Assembly (NCBI GenBank): GCA_964620555.1 | Contig: CAZUGZ010000006.1 | Span: 3,901-67,900, forward strand | Source: JAPOQD01 sp964620555 | Lineage (GTDB): Bacteria; Pseudomonadota; Gammaproteobacteria; Pseudomonadales; Halieaceae | Direction of reading: 5' to 3' | DNA length: 64,000 bases | Part shown: one piece after another, positions 34,227 to 42,280 of the stretch | Numbering within the stretch: the stretch's first letter is position 1 | Layout of the letters: the number at the start of each line of letters is the position of its first letter | Notes under the pieces: model-generated | What the model was told of the DNA's origin: nothing | Database searches by the model: none | Seen by the model: only the letters and a program-made list of their open reading frames with translations | Translations under genes and position numbers: made by a program

Positions 34227-35090
34227 ATGAAGGTCGTAGCCCAATATGTGATGCGGGGCCGCCTGCAGGCCCTGTGGGTAGCGCTGGTGGGCGCCAGCCT
34301 GATGCTGCTGACCTGGGTCAGCGCGGCGGTGGTCGCATTGGTCACCCTGCGCCGGGGGCCTGCCGAAGGCGGCCTGCTGCTGGCCCTGGCAGTGCTGCCG
34401 GCTGCCTTCATGCTGACCCGCACGGGCGATGTGGGTCCACTGAACATGCTGGTCGGCACCGGTGTGCTGGCGCTGGTCCTGCGTTGGGCCGTATCCTGGC
34501 AACTGACCCTGCTGACGGCCGTCGCAGTGGGGCTCGGCACGGGCTTTACGCTACTGTGGTTCGGCGAGGCCCTGCTCGAACGTTATGCGGAGCTGCTGGG
34601 CAGACTGTTTGAAGATTTGCAGGCCCGGCTGCCGGAGGGGCAGTTGCAGGTGCCGGAATTATCCACCATTGCCGGGACCCTGGGCTTCATGAACGCCCTG
34701 AGTTGCGTGATGTGCCTGTTGCTGGCGCGCTACTGGCAGTCCGCGCTGTACAACCCGGGCGGATTTCGCGAGGAGTTGCACGGACTGCGGCTGGCGGCCC
34801 CACTGGCCATTGCGCTGCTGTCAATACTGCTGGGGCTGAGTTTTGTGGGTATCGAATACCGTCCCTGGGCGGTGCTGTTCGCCCTGCCCCTGAGTATTGC
34901 CGGCCTGGGCTACATTCACGCCCACGCGGCCCGGCGCGGGCTGGGCACCGGCTGGCTCGGCCTGTTCTACCTGCTGTGGCTGCTGTTGGACCTGGTCAAA
35001 CTGGTAGTGATCGGCATCGCCATCGCGGACAGTCTGTTCGATTTGCGCGGCCGCTGGCGGGGTGGCGGCAAAGGCAGGCAAATTCAATAA
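34227..35090 (+). CDS. DUF2232/YybS-like membrane protein
   Basis: A 287-residue polytopic protein with about eight hydrophobic helices. A gene of this type sits between rpsR and rplI in Pseudomonas and relatives. The family (DUF2232) has no established biochemical role. The single soluble-looking part is around 115-150, between helices four and five. It lies in the ribosomal operon, 30 bases after rpsR. Confidence 0.8.
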   Translation: MKVVAQYVMRGRLQALWVALVGASLMLLTWVSAAVVALVTLRRGPAEGGLLLALAVLPAAFMLTRTGDVGPLNMLVGTGVLALVLRWAVSWQLTLLTAVAVGLGTGFTLLWFGEALLERYAELLGRLFEDLQARLPEGQLQVPELSTIAGTLGFMNALSCVMCLLLARYWQSALYNPGGFREELHGLRLAAPLAIALLSILLGLSFVGIEYRPWAVLFALPLSIAGLGYIHAHAARRGLGTGWLGLFYLLWLLLDLVKLVVIGIAIADSLFDLRGRWRGGGKGRQIQ

Positions 35091-35135
35091 CGGTTCAATT
35101 GCGGGGAATTCCCGCCGAGGAAGAGGAAACACAGG

Positions 35136-35585
35136 ATGGACGTCATATTACTGGAAAAAATCGGCAAGCTGGGTGATCTCGGTGACCGGGTCACGGTCAA
35201 GCCGGGTTACGGCCGCAACTACCTGATTCCCCAGGGCAAGGCGGTGCCGGCGAATGCGGCGAACATGGCCGAATACGAATCGCGCCGCGCCGAACTGGAG
35301 GCCAATGCCGCGGCGACGCAGGCTGCCGCCGAGGCGCGTGCCGAGCGGCTCGGGGAACTGGGCCAGATTTCCATCGCGGCCAAGGCCGGCGAGGAAGGCA
35401 AGCTGTTTGGCTCAGTCACCACCCGCGACATTGCCGAAGCCGTCACTGCCGCGGGCGTCGAGTTGGGCAAGTCGGAACTGCGCATGCCCGATGGGTCGCT
35501 GCGCAAAATCGGCGAGTACGAAATCGCCGTTCACCTGCATGGCAACGTCGACGCCGTCGTCTCCGTGGCGGTGGTGGCCGAATGA
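35136..35585 (+). CDS. rplI: Ribosomal protein bL9
   Basis: A 149-residue L9: the N-terminal domain MDVILLEKIGKLGDLGDRVTVKPGYGRNYL, a connecting helix (about 45-75) and the C-terminal domain beginning GKLFGSVTTRDIA. Length is the same as in E. coli. GAGGAAAC precedes the ATG. Confidence 0.98.
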   Translation: MDVILLEKIGKLGDLGDRVTVKPGYGRNYLIPQGKAVPANAANMAEYESRRAELEANAAATQAAAEARAERLGELGQISIAAKAGEEGKLFGSVTTRDIAEAVTAAGVELGKSELRMPDGSLRKIGEYEIAVHLHGNVDAVVSVAVVAE

Positions 35586-35671
35586 TGGTGGCGGGAGGGT
35601 GTAGCCACTGCATGACCACTTGTGGTTAAGTAGCCAGGGAGAAGTGTGACCGAACAGTAGCCAGGACCACG

Positions 35672-37063
35672 ATGGCCGAACAAAACTACCCCGGCGAGTC
35701 TTTTGGCGAAGACCCGGAACTATTGAATCTCAGGCTTCCGCCGCACTCCATCGAGGCGGAGCAGGCAGTGCTGGGTGGACTGATACTCAACAACGCGGCC
35801 TGGGACACGGTCTCTGAACAGGTTGTCACCGACAACTTCTATCGCCGCGACCACCGTCTGATCTTTGTGCAGATCGCCAGGCTGGCGGAGGCCGGTGGGC
35901 CGGTGGATGTGGTCACCCTGGGTGAATCACTCAATCAGGAGGGAGTACTGGAGGAGGCCGGGGGCATGGCCTATCTCTACGAACTCGAGCAGAACACTCC
36001 CAGCGCATCCAACATTCGCGCCTATGCCAATGTGGTGAGAGAACGGGCGACCTTGCGCAACCTGATACAGACCGCCCAGGATATCGCCGACAGTGGCTTC
36101 AATCCCCAGGGCCGGGAATCCGCGGAGCTGATTGACGAAGCCGAACGCAGGATCATGGCGGTTTCCGAGCGGGTGCCCAAAGTGGGGGGGCCGCAACCGG
36201 TCGAGCCGCTGCTGAACGAGGTGGTGGAGCACATCGCGGAGTTGAGCGAATCCGATTCGGAAATCACCGGTTTGAGTACCGGCTTTCTGGAACTGGACCG
36301 CATGACTTCGGGTCTGCAGCGCGCCGACATGATTGTGGTGGCGGGGCGGCCGGGCATGGGCAAAACCAGCCTGGCCATGAACCTGGTGGAGCACGCGGTA
36401 TTGCAGATGGGAAAAACCGTGCTGGTATTCAGCATGGAGATGTCCGCCACCCAGTTGATCCTGCGCCTGCTGGCTTCGGTGGGCCGCATCGACCAGACCC
36501 GCATTCGCAGCGGTCAACTGGACCACGACGACTGGGCCAGGTTGAGCACCGCAATGGAAAGGTTGAAGGACGGGCGGCTCTATATCGACGATACCGCGGC
36601 ACTGAATCCCACCGAAGTCCGCAGCCGGGCGCGGCGACTGGTGCGCGAGCACGGTGAACTGGGCCTGATCATGGTGGATTATCTGCAGTTGATGCGGGTA
36701 TCGGGCAACAGCGAGGGACGCGTTGCCGAAATCTCCGAAATCTCGCGCAATCTGAAGGCGATCGCCAAGGAATTCGACTGTCCGGTGCTGGCCGTGGCGC
36801 AACTCAACCGCGCCCTGGAGCAGCGGGTCGACCGCAGGCCCGTAAATTCGGACCTGCGCGATTCCGGAGCCATCGAACAGGACGCCGACGTCATCATGTT
36901 CATCTACCGCGAGGAGTTCTACAACGAAGACAGCCCCGAAAAGGGTGTGGCGGAAATCATTTTCGGCAAGCAGCGCAACGGCCCCACCGGCAAAAAAAGA
37001 CTGGCCTTTAACGGCAAGTACACCCGTTTCGACAACCTGGCGCCGGAGGCTGCCGCGGGCTGA
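35672..37063 (+). CDS. dnaB: Replicative DNA helicase DnaB
   Basis: A 463-residue hexameric helicase. The N-terminal collar domain (LPPHSIEAEQAVLGGLI) is followed by a RecA-like motor with Walker A GRPGMGKTSLAMN (about 225-237), Walker B LIMVDYLQLM, and the LAVAQLNRALEQR and SDLRDSGAIEQDADVIMFIYR motifs. No intein is present. It is the last gene of the rpsF cluster and is convergent, with a 10-base gap, to the two-gene DopE/DopC-like operon. Confidence 0.97.
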   Translation: MAEQNYPGESFGEDPELLNLRLPPHSIEAEQAVLGGLILNNAAWDTVSEQVVTDNFYRRDHRLIFVQIARLAEAGGPVDVVTLGESLNQEGVLEEAGGMAYLYELEQNTPSASNIRAYANVVRERATLRNLIQTAQDIADSGFNPQGRESAELIDEAERRIMAVSERVPKVGGPQPVEPLLNEVVEHIAELSESDSEITGLSTGFLELDRMTSGLQRADMIVVAGRPGMGKTSLAMNLVEHAVLQMGKTVLVFSMEMSATQLILRLLASVGRIDQTRIRSGQLDHDDWARLSTAMERLKDGRLYIDDTAALNPTEVRSRARRLVREHGELGLIMVDYLQLMRVSGNSEGRVAEISEISRNLKAIAKEFDCPVLAVAQLNRALEQRVDRRPVNSDLRDSGAIEQDADVIMFIYREEFYNEDSPEKGVAEIIFGKQRNGPTGKKRLAFNGKYTRFDNLAPEAAAG

Positions 37064-37073
37064 CGACGGTCGA

Positions 37074-37784
37074 TCATCCGGCCAGAATTTGCTTCAGTTC
37101 GGCCAGGTACGCCCGCGCTTCGGATTTTGAAACCGGTTGGGAAGTGGGCTCCGGCAGGGCCTCCGGAGCGGGTATCTCCAGTTTTTTCCCGGCCATCACC
37201 TCGGTGCAGTAGTCGCGGTAGCGCTCGCGAAACAGCGGCCAGGTGATTTTTTCCGGATTGTTGGCGAGCACGAACCAGTCGCTGTCGCGTCCGGCCAGGT
37301 AGACCGCCGGGTGACTCCAGCGCTGGGCGGATTTGGGGCTCCCGGCGCGGCAGGCTTCCAGGTAGGCAGTGCGCGCGTCCGGCAGGCCCAGCCGGCCCAG
37401 ACGGCGCTCGCAACATTGCAGCATAAAGTTGAGTGTCGGCAGGTATTCGCTGGTTTTTATGACCTCGTCGGCGGCGTCCTGAATGTGTTGCGGCGAGTAG
37501 CTTGCCAGCGCCTTCTTCCACAGCCTCTTCACCTGTAGCAGTGGCCCATCATCCGGGTACGCCTTGTAGTACTGGTTGTGGTAGTTGAGCCGAAACAGCG
37601 CGAACACCTGGTTGATGGCGTCGTCATCCGGCCTGCCAGGCGCCACCGGGCCCGCTTCCGGGCGCGGGCCAGCGCCGCCGGCGGCAAGCGCGCCGCCCCC
37701 CGGCTCAGAGGACGTCGCTGAGGTCTTCCGCGAGGCTTCTAGCCCGCGTACTGCGCCTGCCAGGAGTTCCTTGCTGCTGTGCAT
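37074..37784 (-). CDS. Lambda P-like putative DnaB helicase loader (DopE-like)
   Basis: A 236-residue protein. After a low-complexity Gly/Pro/Ala start (1-50), residues 52-135 have the helical pattern of phage lambda P and related replication proteins (DAINQVFALFRLNYHNQYYKAY, LKRLWKKAL-like VKRLWKKALASY, and the YLPTLNFMLQCCERRLG box). Lambda P loads DnaB at the phage origin. It overlaps the upstream DnaT-like gene by 80 bases in another frame; ATG 37784 has GAGGG upstream. It is adjacent to dnaB. A DopE role is inferred from domain type and pairing; no function is proven here. Confidence 0.66.
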   Translation of the reverse strand: MHSSKELLAGAVRGLEASRKTSATSSEPGGGALAAGGAGPRPEAGPVAPGRPDDDAINQVFALFRLNYHNQYYKAYPDDGPLLQVKRLWKKALASYSPQHIQDAADEVIKTSEYLPTLNFMLQCCERRLGRLGLPDARTAYLEACRAGSPKSAQRWSHPAVYLAGRDSDWFVLANNPEKITWPLFRERYRDYCTEVMAGKKLEIPAPEALPEPTSQPVSKSEARAYLAELKQILAG

Positions 37785-38838
37785 TTTCGCCGTCCCTCGG
37801 TAGGGTGTGAATCTCTGCCCACTGGCGCTTCACCCAGCGCAGGAACTTGTTGTCCCAGTCGCGGTGCAGTTGATTCTGCTTGCGCCAGTAGAGTACGAAC
37901 TCCGGCAACAGCGTTGCCGCGTAATCCAGGTCGATTTCCGCCATGCGCAGGATGTCGTAGACGGCCGCGTCGGGTTGCCAGTGTTGGTCGATACAAAAGG
38001 GCTCGGCCGCGGCGCTCAGCTTGTGCCGGTAGATTGCCCATTGGCGGCGGATGTGGCTGACGAATTTGGAGTTCAGGGTTTTGGTGGTCTCTCCCCGCTC
38101 CCGCCAGTAGAGCAGGAACTCGGGAATGGCATCTTCAATAAACTGCGGATCGGTATCTACCCTCAGCATGATGTCCATGGCCTCCTGGCTGGGACGCCAG
38201 TCGTCGGGGATCGGTGTGGGCGGCGCGGCGGCCGCGTGGATTGCCGGTCCGGCGCCGCCGTCGGGCAGGAACTGCAGTTCCCCCGCCGCCTGTTCGCGGC
38301 GGCGCCAGCGGCTCAGCACCCATTGGCGGAACTTGTTTTCCCAGGCGATTTCGCAGTCGCCGCGGTCGCGCCAGTAATGGACAAACTCCTCCACCTGCTG
38401 CAGGGCAAAGGCCGAGGGAATACCGTGGTTCAGATTCAGTGACTGCAACAGGTCCGCAGCGGGTGACCAGTGGGGGTCAATGGCCTGGCCGTGCTCGTTG
38501 GCGGCCGGTGTCTGCGTGACCGGTGGGGCGCGGCGGGGTTCGTTGAGGGCAAAGACCAAATATTCCGACTCCCGCTGTGGAGCGGAATCCAGAACGATCA
38601 GGCCCTTGTCGGCGAGACTGCGGGTGATGCGCAGCAGTTCGCCCTCCCGCCAGAAGGGCAGGTTGTCGGCCAGCCACTGCCGTTCCACCGAAAGCCAGTC
38701 CAGGCCCCGAACCGATTGCGCCTCGCGGTGAGTGAACAGTTCGTTGAGGTATTGCAGGAGAATCGATTCTTCCAGACCTATGGACGCAGCCAGTTGCGGC
38801 GAAAAAAACAATTGCCGTTCCGGAAAGAAGCGGGACAT
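37705..38838 (-). CDS. Primosomal-type protein with winged helix and three DnaT-like repeats (DopC-like)
   Basis: A 377-residue protein. The N-terminus (about 1-95) looks like a winged helix with helix-rich sequence around SIGLEESILLQYLNEL. It is followed by three copies of a DnaT-type ssDNA-binding unit at about 121-182, 213-272 and 285-345. Each begins with a W-x-P motif and carries an EF-x-YWR core and a K-F-x-x-x-V/I-x-x-x-W end. E. coli DnaT has one such domain. Paired with a lambda-P-like gene next to dnaB, it matches the DopC/DopE type of helicase-loading pair derived from lambda O and P. Confidence 0.68.
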   Translation of the reverse strand: MSRFFPERQLFFSPQLAASIGLEESILLQYLNELFTHREAQSVRGLDWLSVERQWLADNLPFWREGELLRITRSLADKGLIVLDSAPQRESEYLVFALNEPRRAPPVTQTPAANEHGQAIDPHWSPAADLLQSLNLNHGIPSAFALQQVEEFVHYWRDRGDCEIAWENKFRQWVLSRWRRREQAAGELQFLPDGGAGPAIHAAAAPPTPIPDDWRPSQEAMDIMLRVDTDPQFIEDAIPEFLLYWRERGETTKTLNSKFVSHIRRQWAIYRHKLSAAAEPFCIDQHWQPDAAVYDILRMAEIDLDYAATLLPEFVLYWRKQNQLHRDWDNKFLRWVKRQWAEIHTLPRDGENAQQQGTPGRRSTRARSLAEDLSDVL

Positions 38839-38864
38839 GTCCTACCCTCTGTGCTGCTATGATG

Positions 38865-38893
38865 ATTCTATGCCCGGCAGCGCGTGCTGCCAA
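38865..38893 (-). promoter_or_regulatory. Probable sigma-70 promoter for the DopC/DopE-like operon
   Basis: On the minus strand TTGGCA (38893-38888), a 17-base spacer and TAGAAT (38870-38865) form a good promoter 26 bases before the start codon at 38838. The region is shared with the divergent radA gene. Confidence 0.62.
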
Positions 38894-39010
38894 ATGATTT
38901 TTGCAAACGCCGCGCGGTGGCGGCAGCGGAGCGTGCCAACGCGTGGCATTCGCTTCCGATGCGGGGATAATGGCAGCCCTGCAAGGAGAATGGGAACGAG
39001 AGAGCGAGCC

Positions 39011-40354
39011 ATGGCCAAAGGCAAAAACAGGACGGCCTGGGTCTGCAACGAATGCGGCTCGGAACACGCCAAGTGGCAGGGCCAGTGCGCGGATTGCGGG
39101 GCCTGGAACGCGGTGGTGGAATTCCGTCCCGGGGCGCTGCCGGCGGGGCAGCCCCGGGCGGCGGCCGAGGCCACCGCGCTGGCGGATATCGACCTGCGCA
39201 GCCTGCCCCGTTTCAGCGCCGGCGCGGGGGAATTCGACCGGGTGCTGGGCGGGGGCCTGGTACCGGGTTCGACCATACTGATCGGCGGCAACCCCGGGGC
39301 CGGCAAGAGCACGCTGTTGTTGCAGACCCTCTGTCACCTGGCCCGCAGCCGGGATGCACTCTACGTCACCGGCGAGGAATCCCTGCAGCAGGTGGCGATG
39401 CGCGCCAGGCGCCTGGGTCTGCCCATGGAACAACTGCGCCTGCTCTCGGAAACCAGCCTGGAGGCCATCGTCGCCGCCGCGCAAAAGCACGCACCGCAAG
39501 TGCTGGTGGTGGACTCCATACAGGTGGTACACAGCGAGGAACTGACCGCGGCGGCGGGCTCCGTTTCCCAGGTGCGGCAATGCGCGGCGGTGCTGCTGCG
39601 CTATGCCAAGCTGACCGATTCGGTACTGTTTCTGGTGGGGCACGTCACCAAGGACGGCTCGCTGGCCGGGCCCAAAGTGCTGGAACACATGATCGACTGC
39701 TCCATCCTGCTGGAAGATACCGCGGACTCCCGCTTTCGTACCCTGCGCGGCCAGAAAAACCGGTTTGGCGCAGTGAACGAACTGGGCGTCTTCGCCATGA
39801 CCGAACAGGGGCTGAAGGAAGTCAGGAATCCCTCCGCCATCTTTCTCAATCGGGCCGAAGCACCCGCCGCCGGCAGTGCAGTGATGGCGGTGTGGGAGGG
39901 AAGCCGCCCCCTGCTGGTGGAAATCCAGGCGCTGGTGGACGACAGCCAGTTGCACAATCCGCGGCGGGTGGCGGTGGGGGTGGAAGCCAATCGCCTGAAT
40001 ATGCTGCTGGCGGTGCTGCACCGCCACGGCGGCCTGCAAGTGGGAGACCAGGATGTCTTTGCCAATGTGGTGGGGGGCGTGAAAGTTCTGGAAACCAGTG
40101 CCGACCTGGCACTGCTGCTGGCCATCGTTTCCAGCTTCCGCGACCGCGCCCTGCCGGCGGACCTGGTGGTCTTCGGGGAAGTGGGCCTGTCCGGGGAAAT
40201 CCGCCCGGTTCCGGGTGGTCAGGAGCGCCTGCAGGAAGCCGCCAAGCACGGCTTTTGCCGTGCCATCGTGCCCCGCGCCAACCTGCCCAAGCAAGCCATT
40301 GCGGGAATGCAGGTCACCGGCGTCAGCCGCCTCCACGAAGCCCTCGACTTCTGA
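39011..40354 (+). CDS. radA: DNA repair protein RadA
   Basis: A 447-residue RecA-like branch-migration factor. The zinc finger CNECGSEHAKWQGQCADCGAW lies at about 12-32, Walker A GGNPGAGKSTLL at about 95-106, and the RadA-specific KNRFG near 252. A Lon-like C-terminal domain ends the protein (VGLSGEIRPVPGGQERLQEA). RadA helps process recombination intermediates. It is transcribed away from the DopC-like gene and converges on ettA with a 31-base gap. Confidence 0.96.
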   Translation: MAKGKNRTAWVCNECGSEHAKWQGQCADCGAWNAVVEFRPGALPAGQPRAAAEATALADIDLRSLPRFSAGAGEFDRVLGGGLVPGSTILIGGNPGAGKSTLLLQTLCHLARSRDALYVTGEESLQQVAMRARRLGLPMEQLRLLSETSLEAIVAAAQKHAPQVLVVDSIQVVHSEELTAAAGSVSQVRQCAAVLLRYAKLTDSVLFLVGHVTKDGSLAGPKVLEHMIDCSILLEDTADSRFRTLRGQKNRFGAVNELGVFAMTEQGLKEVRNPSAIFLNRAEAPAAGSAVMAVWEGSRPLLVEIQALVDDSQLHNPRRVAVGVEANRLNMLLAVLHRHGGLQVGDQDVFANVVGGVKVLETSADLALLLAIVSSFRDRALPADLVVFGEVGLSGEIRPVPGGQERLQEAAKHGFCRAIVPRANLPKQAIAGMQVTGVSRLHEALDF

Positions 40355-40385
40355 GTGGAATCGGTGCCCCGCCGGCAGTCGTGGG

Positions 40386-42050
40386 CTATTTCAGCTTGCG
40401 GTATTTTCTGCGCCGTGGCCGGTTGGCCTCATCACCCAGGCGGCGCTGGCGGTCGGCCAGATAATCGGTGTAATTGCCCTCGTGGAAGACCACTGCGCCC
40501 TCGTCCTCAAAGGCCAGGATGTGGGTGGCGATGCGGTCCAGAAACCAGCGGTCGTGAGAAATCACCAGGGCACAACCGGGGAAGGCCAGCAGCGCCTGCT
40601 CCAGGGCTCGCAGGGTTTCGACATCGAGGTCGTTGGTGGGCTCGTCCAGCAACAGCACATTGGCGCCCCGTTTCAGCAACTTGGCCAGGTGCAGTCGGTT
40701 GCGCTCGCCACCGGACAGGTCCCTGACATGTTTTTGCTGGTCCGCCCCGCGGAAGTTGAAACGGCTGACATAGGCGCGGGAGTTCAACTGGTAGTTGCCG
40801 ACCTGGATGAGGTCCTGCTGGTCGGAAATTTCCTCCCATACGGTGCGCGAGCCATCCAGTTCGTCCCGGCTTTGGTCGACGTAGGCCAGGCGCACCGTAT
40901 CGCCCAACCGCACGCTGCCGTCATCGGCCTGTTCGGCACCGGTGAGAATCCTGAACAGGGTGGTCTTGCCCATGCCATTGGCACCGATGACGCCGACCAT
41001 GGCGCCCTTGGGCACGGCAAAACTCAATTCTTCAAACAGGGTCCGCCCAGCGTAGCTCTTGCTGATGTCATCGACTTCGATTACCAGGTCGCCCAGGCGC
41101 GGGCCCGGCGGGATGTAGATCTCGTTGGTTTCATTGCGGGTCTGGAACTGCCGGGACTGCAATTCCTCGAAGCGCTGCAGACGCGCCTTGCTCTTGGCCT
41201 GGCGGCCCCTGGGGTTGGCCCGCACCCACTCGAGTTCCGCGCGCAGGGCCTGCCGGTGGGACTCCTGTTGGCGCTGTTCCTGGGCCAGGCGCTGCTGTTT
41301 GGCCTCCAGCCACGCCGTGTAGTTGCCCTGGTAGGGAATGCCTCGGCCCCGATCCAGTTCCAGAATCCAGCCCGCGGCATTGTCGAGAAAATAGCGGTCG
41401 TGAGTGACGGCTACCACGGTGCCCGGGAAATCCAGCAGAAAGCGCTCCAGCCACGCCACACTTTCCGCGTCCAGGTGGTTGGTGGGCTCGTCCAGCAGCA
41501 GCAGGTCCGGGTTGCTCAGCAGCAGCCGACAGAGGGCGATCCGGCGCCGTTCGCCGCCGGACAGCTTGTCCACCGGCGACTCCCAGGGGGGTAGCCGCAG
41601 GGCATCCGCCGCCACTTCCAGGCGCTGCTCCAGATGGTGGGCGTCGGTGGCCTGGGCAATGCCTTCCCAGTGCGCCTGACGCTTGGCCAGGTCCTCGAAG
41701 TCCGCGTCGGGCTCGGCGTAGGCGGCATAGACCCGGTCCAACTCGGCCAGTGCCTCGAGCGCATCCCCCACGCCCTGTTCCACATTGCCGCGCACATCGC
41801 GATCGGGGTCCAGCAGCGGTTCCTGGGGCAGGTACCCGACGCGGATGCCCGGCTGCGGTCGCGCCTCACCGCTGATTTCGGTCTCCAGCCCGGCCATGAT
41901 GCGCAGCAGGGTGGACTTGCCGGCGCCGTTGAGGCCCAGCACCCCGATCTTGGCCCCCGGGAAGAAGGACAGGGAAATATCTTCCAGGATCTGGCGTTTG
42001 GGCGGCACCGTCTTGCCGACGCGATTCATCGTGTATACGTATTGGGACAT
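40386..42050 (-). CDS. ettA: Energy-dependent translational throttle EttA (ABC-F)
   Basis: A 554-residue soluble ABC-F protein with two nucleotide-binding domains: GLNGAGKST/LSGGERRR/LLLLDEPTNHLD and GANGMGKTT/LSGGERNR/LLLLDEPTNDLD. An Arm insertion lies in the first domain, and a charged linker with ARLQRFEEL is typical of EttA. It binds the ribosomal E site and gates the first peptide bond according to ATP level. ATG 42050 gives the standard MSQYVYTMNRVGKTVPPK start. Confidence 0.95.
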   Translation of the reverse strand: MSQYVYTMNRVGKTVPPKRQILEDISLSFFPGAKIGVLGLNGAGKSTLLRIMAGLETEISGEARPQPGIRVGYLPQEPLLDPDRDVRGNVEQGVGDALEALAELDRVYAAYAEPDADFEDLAKRQAHWEGIAQATDAHHLEQRLEVAADALRLPPWESPVDKLSGGERRRIALCRLLLSNPDLLLLDEPTNHLDAESVAWLERFLLDFPGTVVAVTHDRYFLDNAAGWILELDRGRGIPYQGNYTAWLEAKQQRLAQEQRQQESHRQALRAELEWVRANPRGRQAKSKARLQRFEELQSRQFQTRNETNEIYIPPGPRLGDLVIEVDDISKSYAGRTLFEELSFAVPKGAMVGVIGANGMGKTTLFRILTGAEQADDGSVRLGDTVRLAYVDQSRDELDGSRTVWEEISDQQDLIQVGNYQLNSRAYVSRFNFRGADQQKHVRDLSGGERNRLHLAKLLKRGANVLLLDEPTNDLDVETLRALEQALLAFPGCALVISHDRWFLDRIATHILAFEDEGAVVFHEGNYTDYLADRQRRLGDEANRPRRRKYRKLK

Positions 42051-42208
42051 GGACGCACCCGCGCGGGGGAAAGGGTCTGGACCGTTTTTTTGCGGCGGCA
42101 AGTGTACTCAATTTGCCCGTTTCGGGCCATTGCCGGGCCGCGGGTCTGCCGGCAACGATTGCGCATTGTCCCCGGCCTGGGGAATACCACTATTACCGGG
42201 CAGTTTGC

Positions 42209-42238
42209 TTGCCACCTGCGAAAACGGGGCGCTACACT
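42209..42238 (+). promoter_or_regulatory. Probable sigma-70 promoter of the TonB receptor gene
   Basis: TTGCCA (42209-42214), an 18-base spacer and TACACT (42233-42238) lie 42 bases ahead of the GTG start at 42281. No Fur-box-like palindrome was recognised nearby. Confidence 0.5.
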
Positions 42239-42280
42239 CGTTGCATGCAGTCAGGGACTGTGTCAACCGGGGGAGCTATC

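Noticed and set aside
34821..35132. Antisense frame of 103 codons opposite the DUF2232 gene
   Set aside because: The membrane protein on the plus strand has clear hydrophobic periodicity and conserved position; the antisense product has none.
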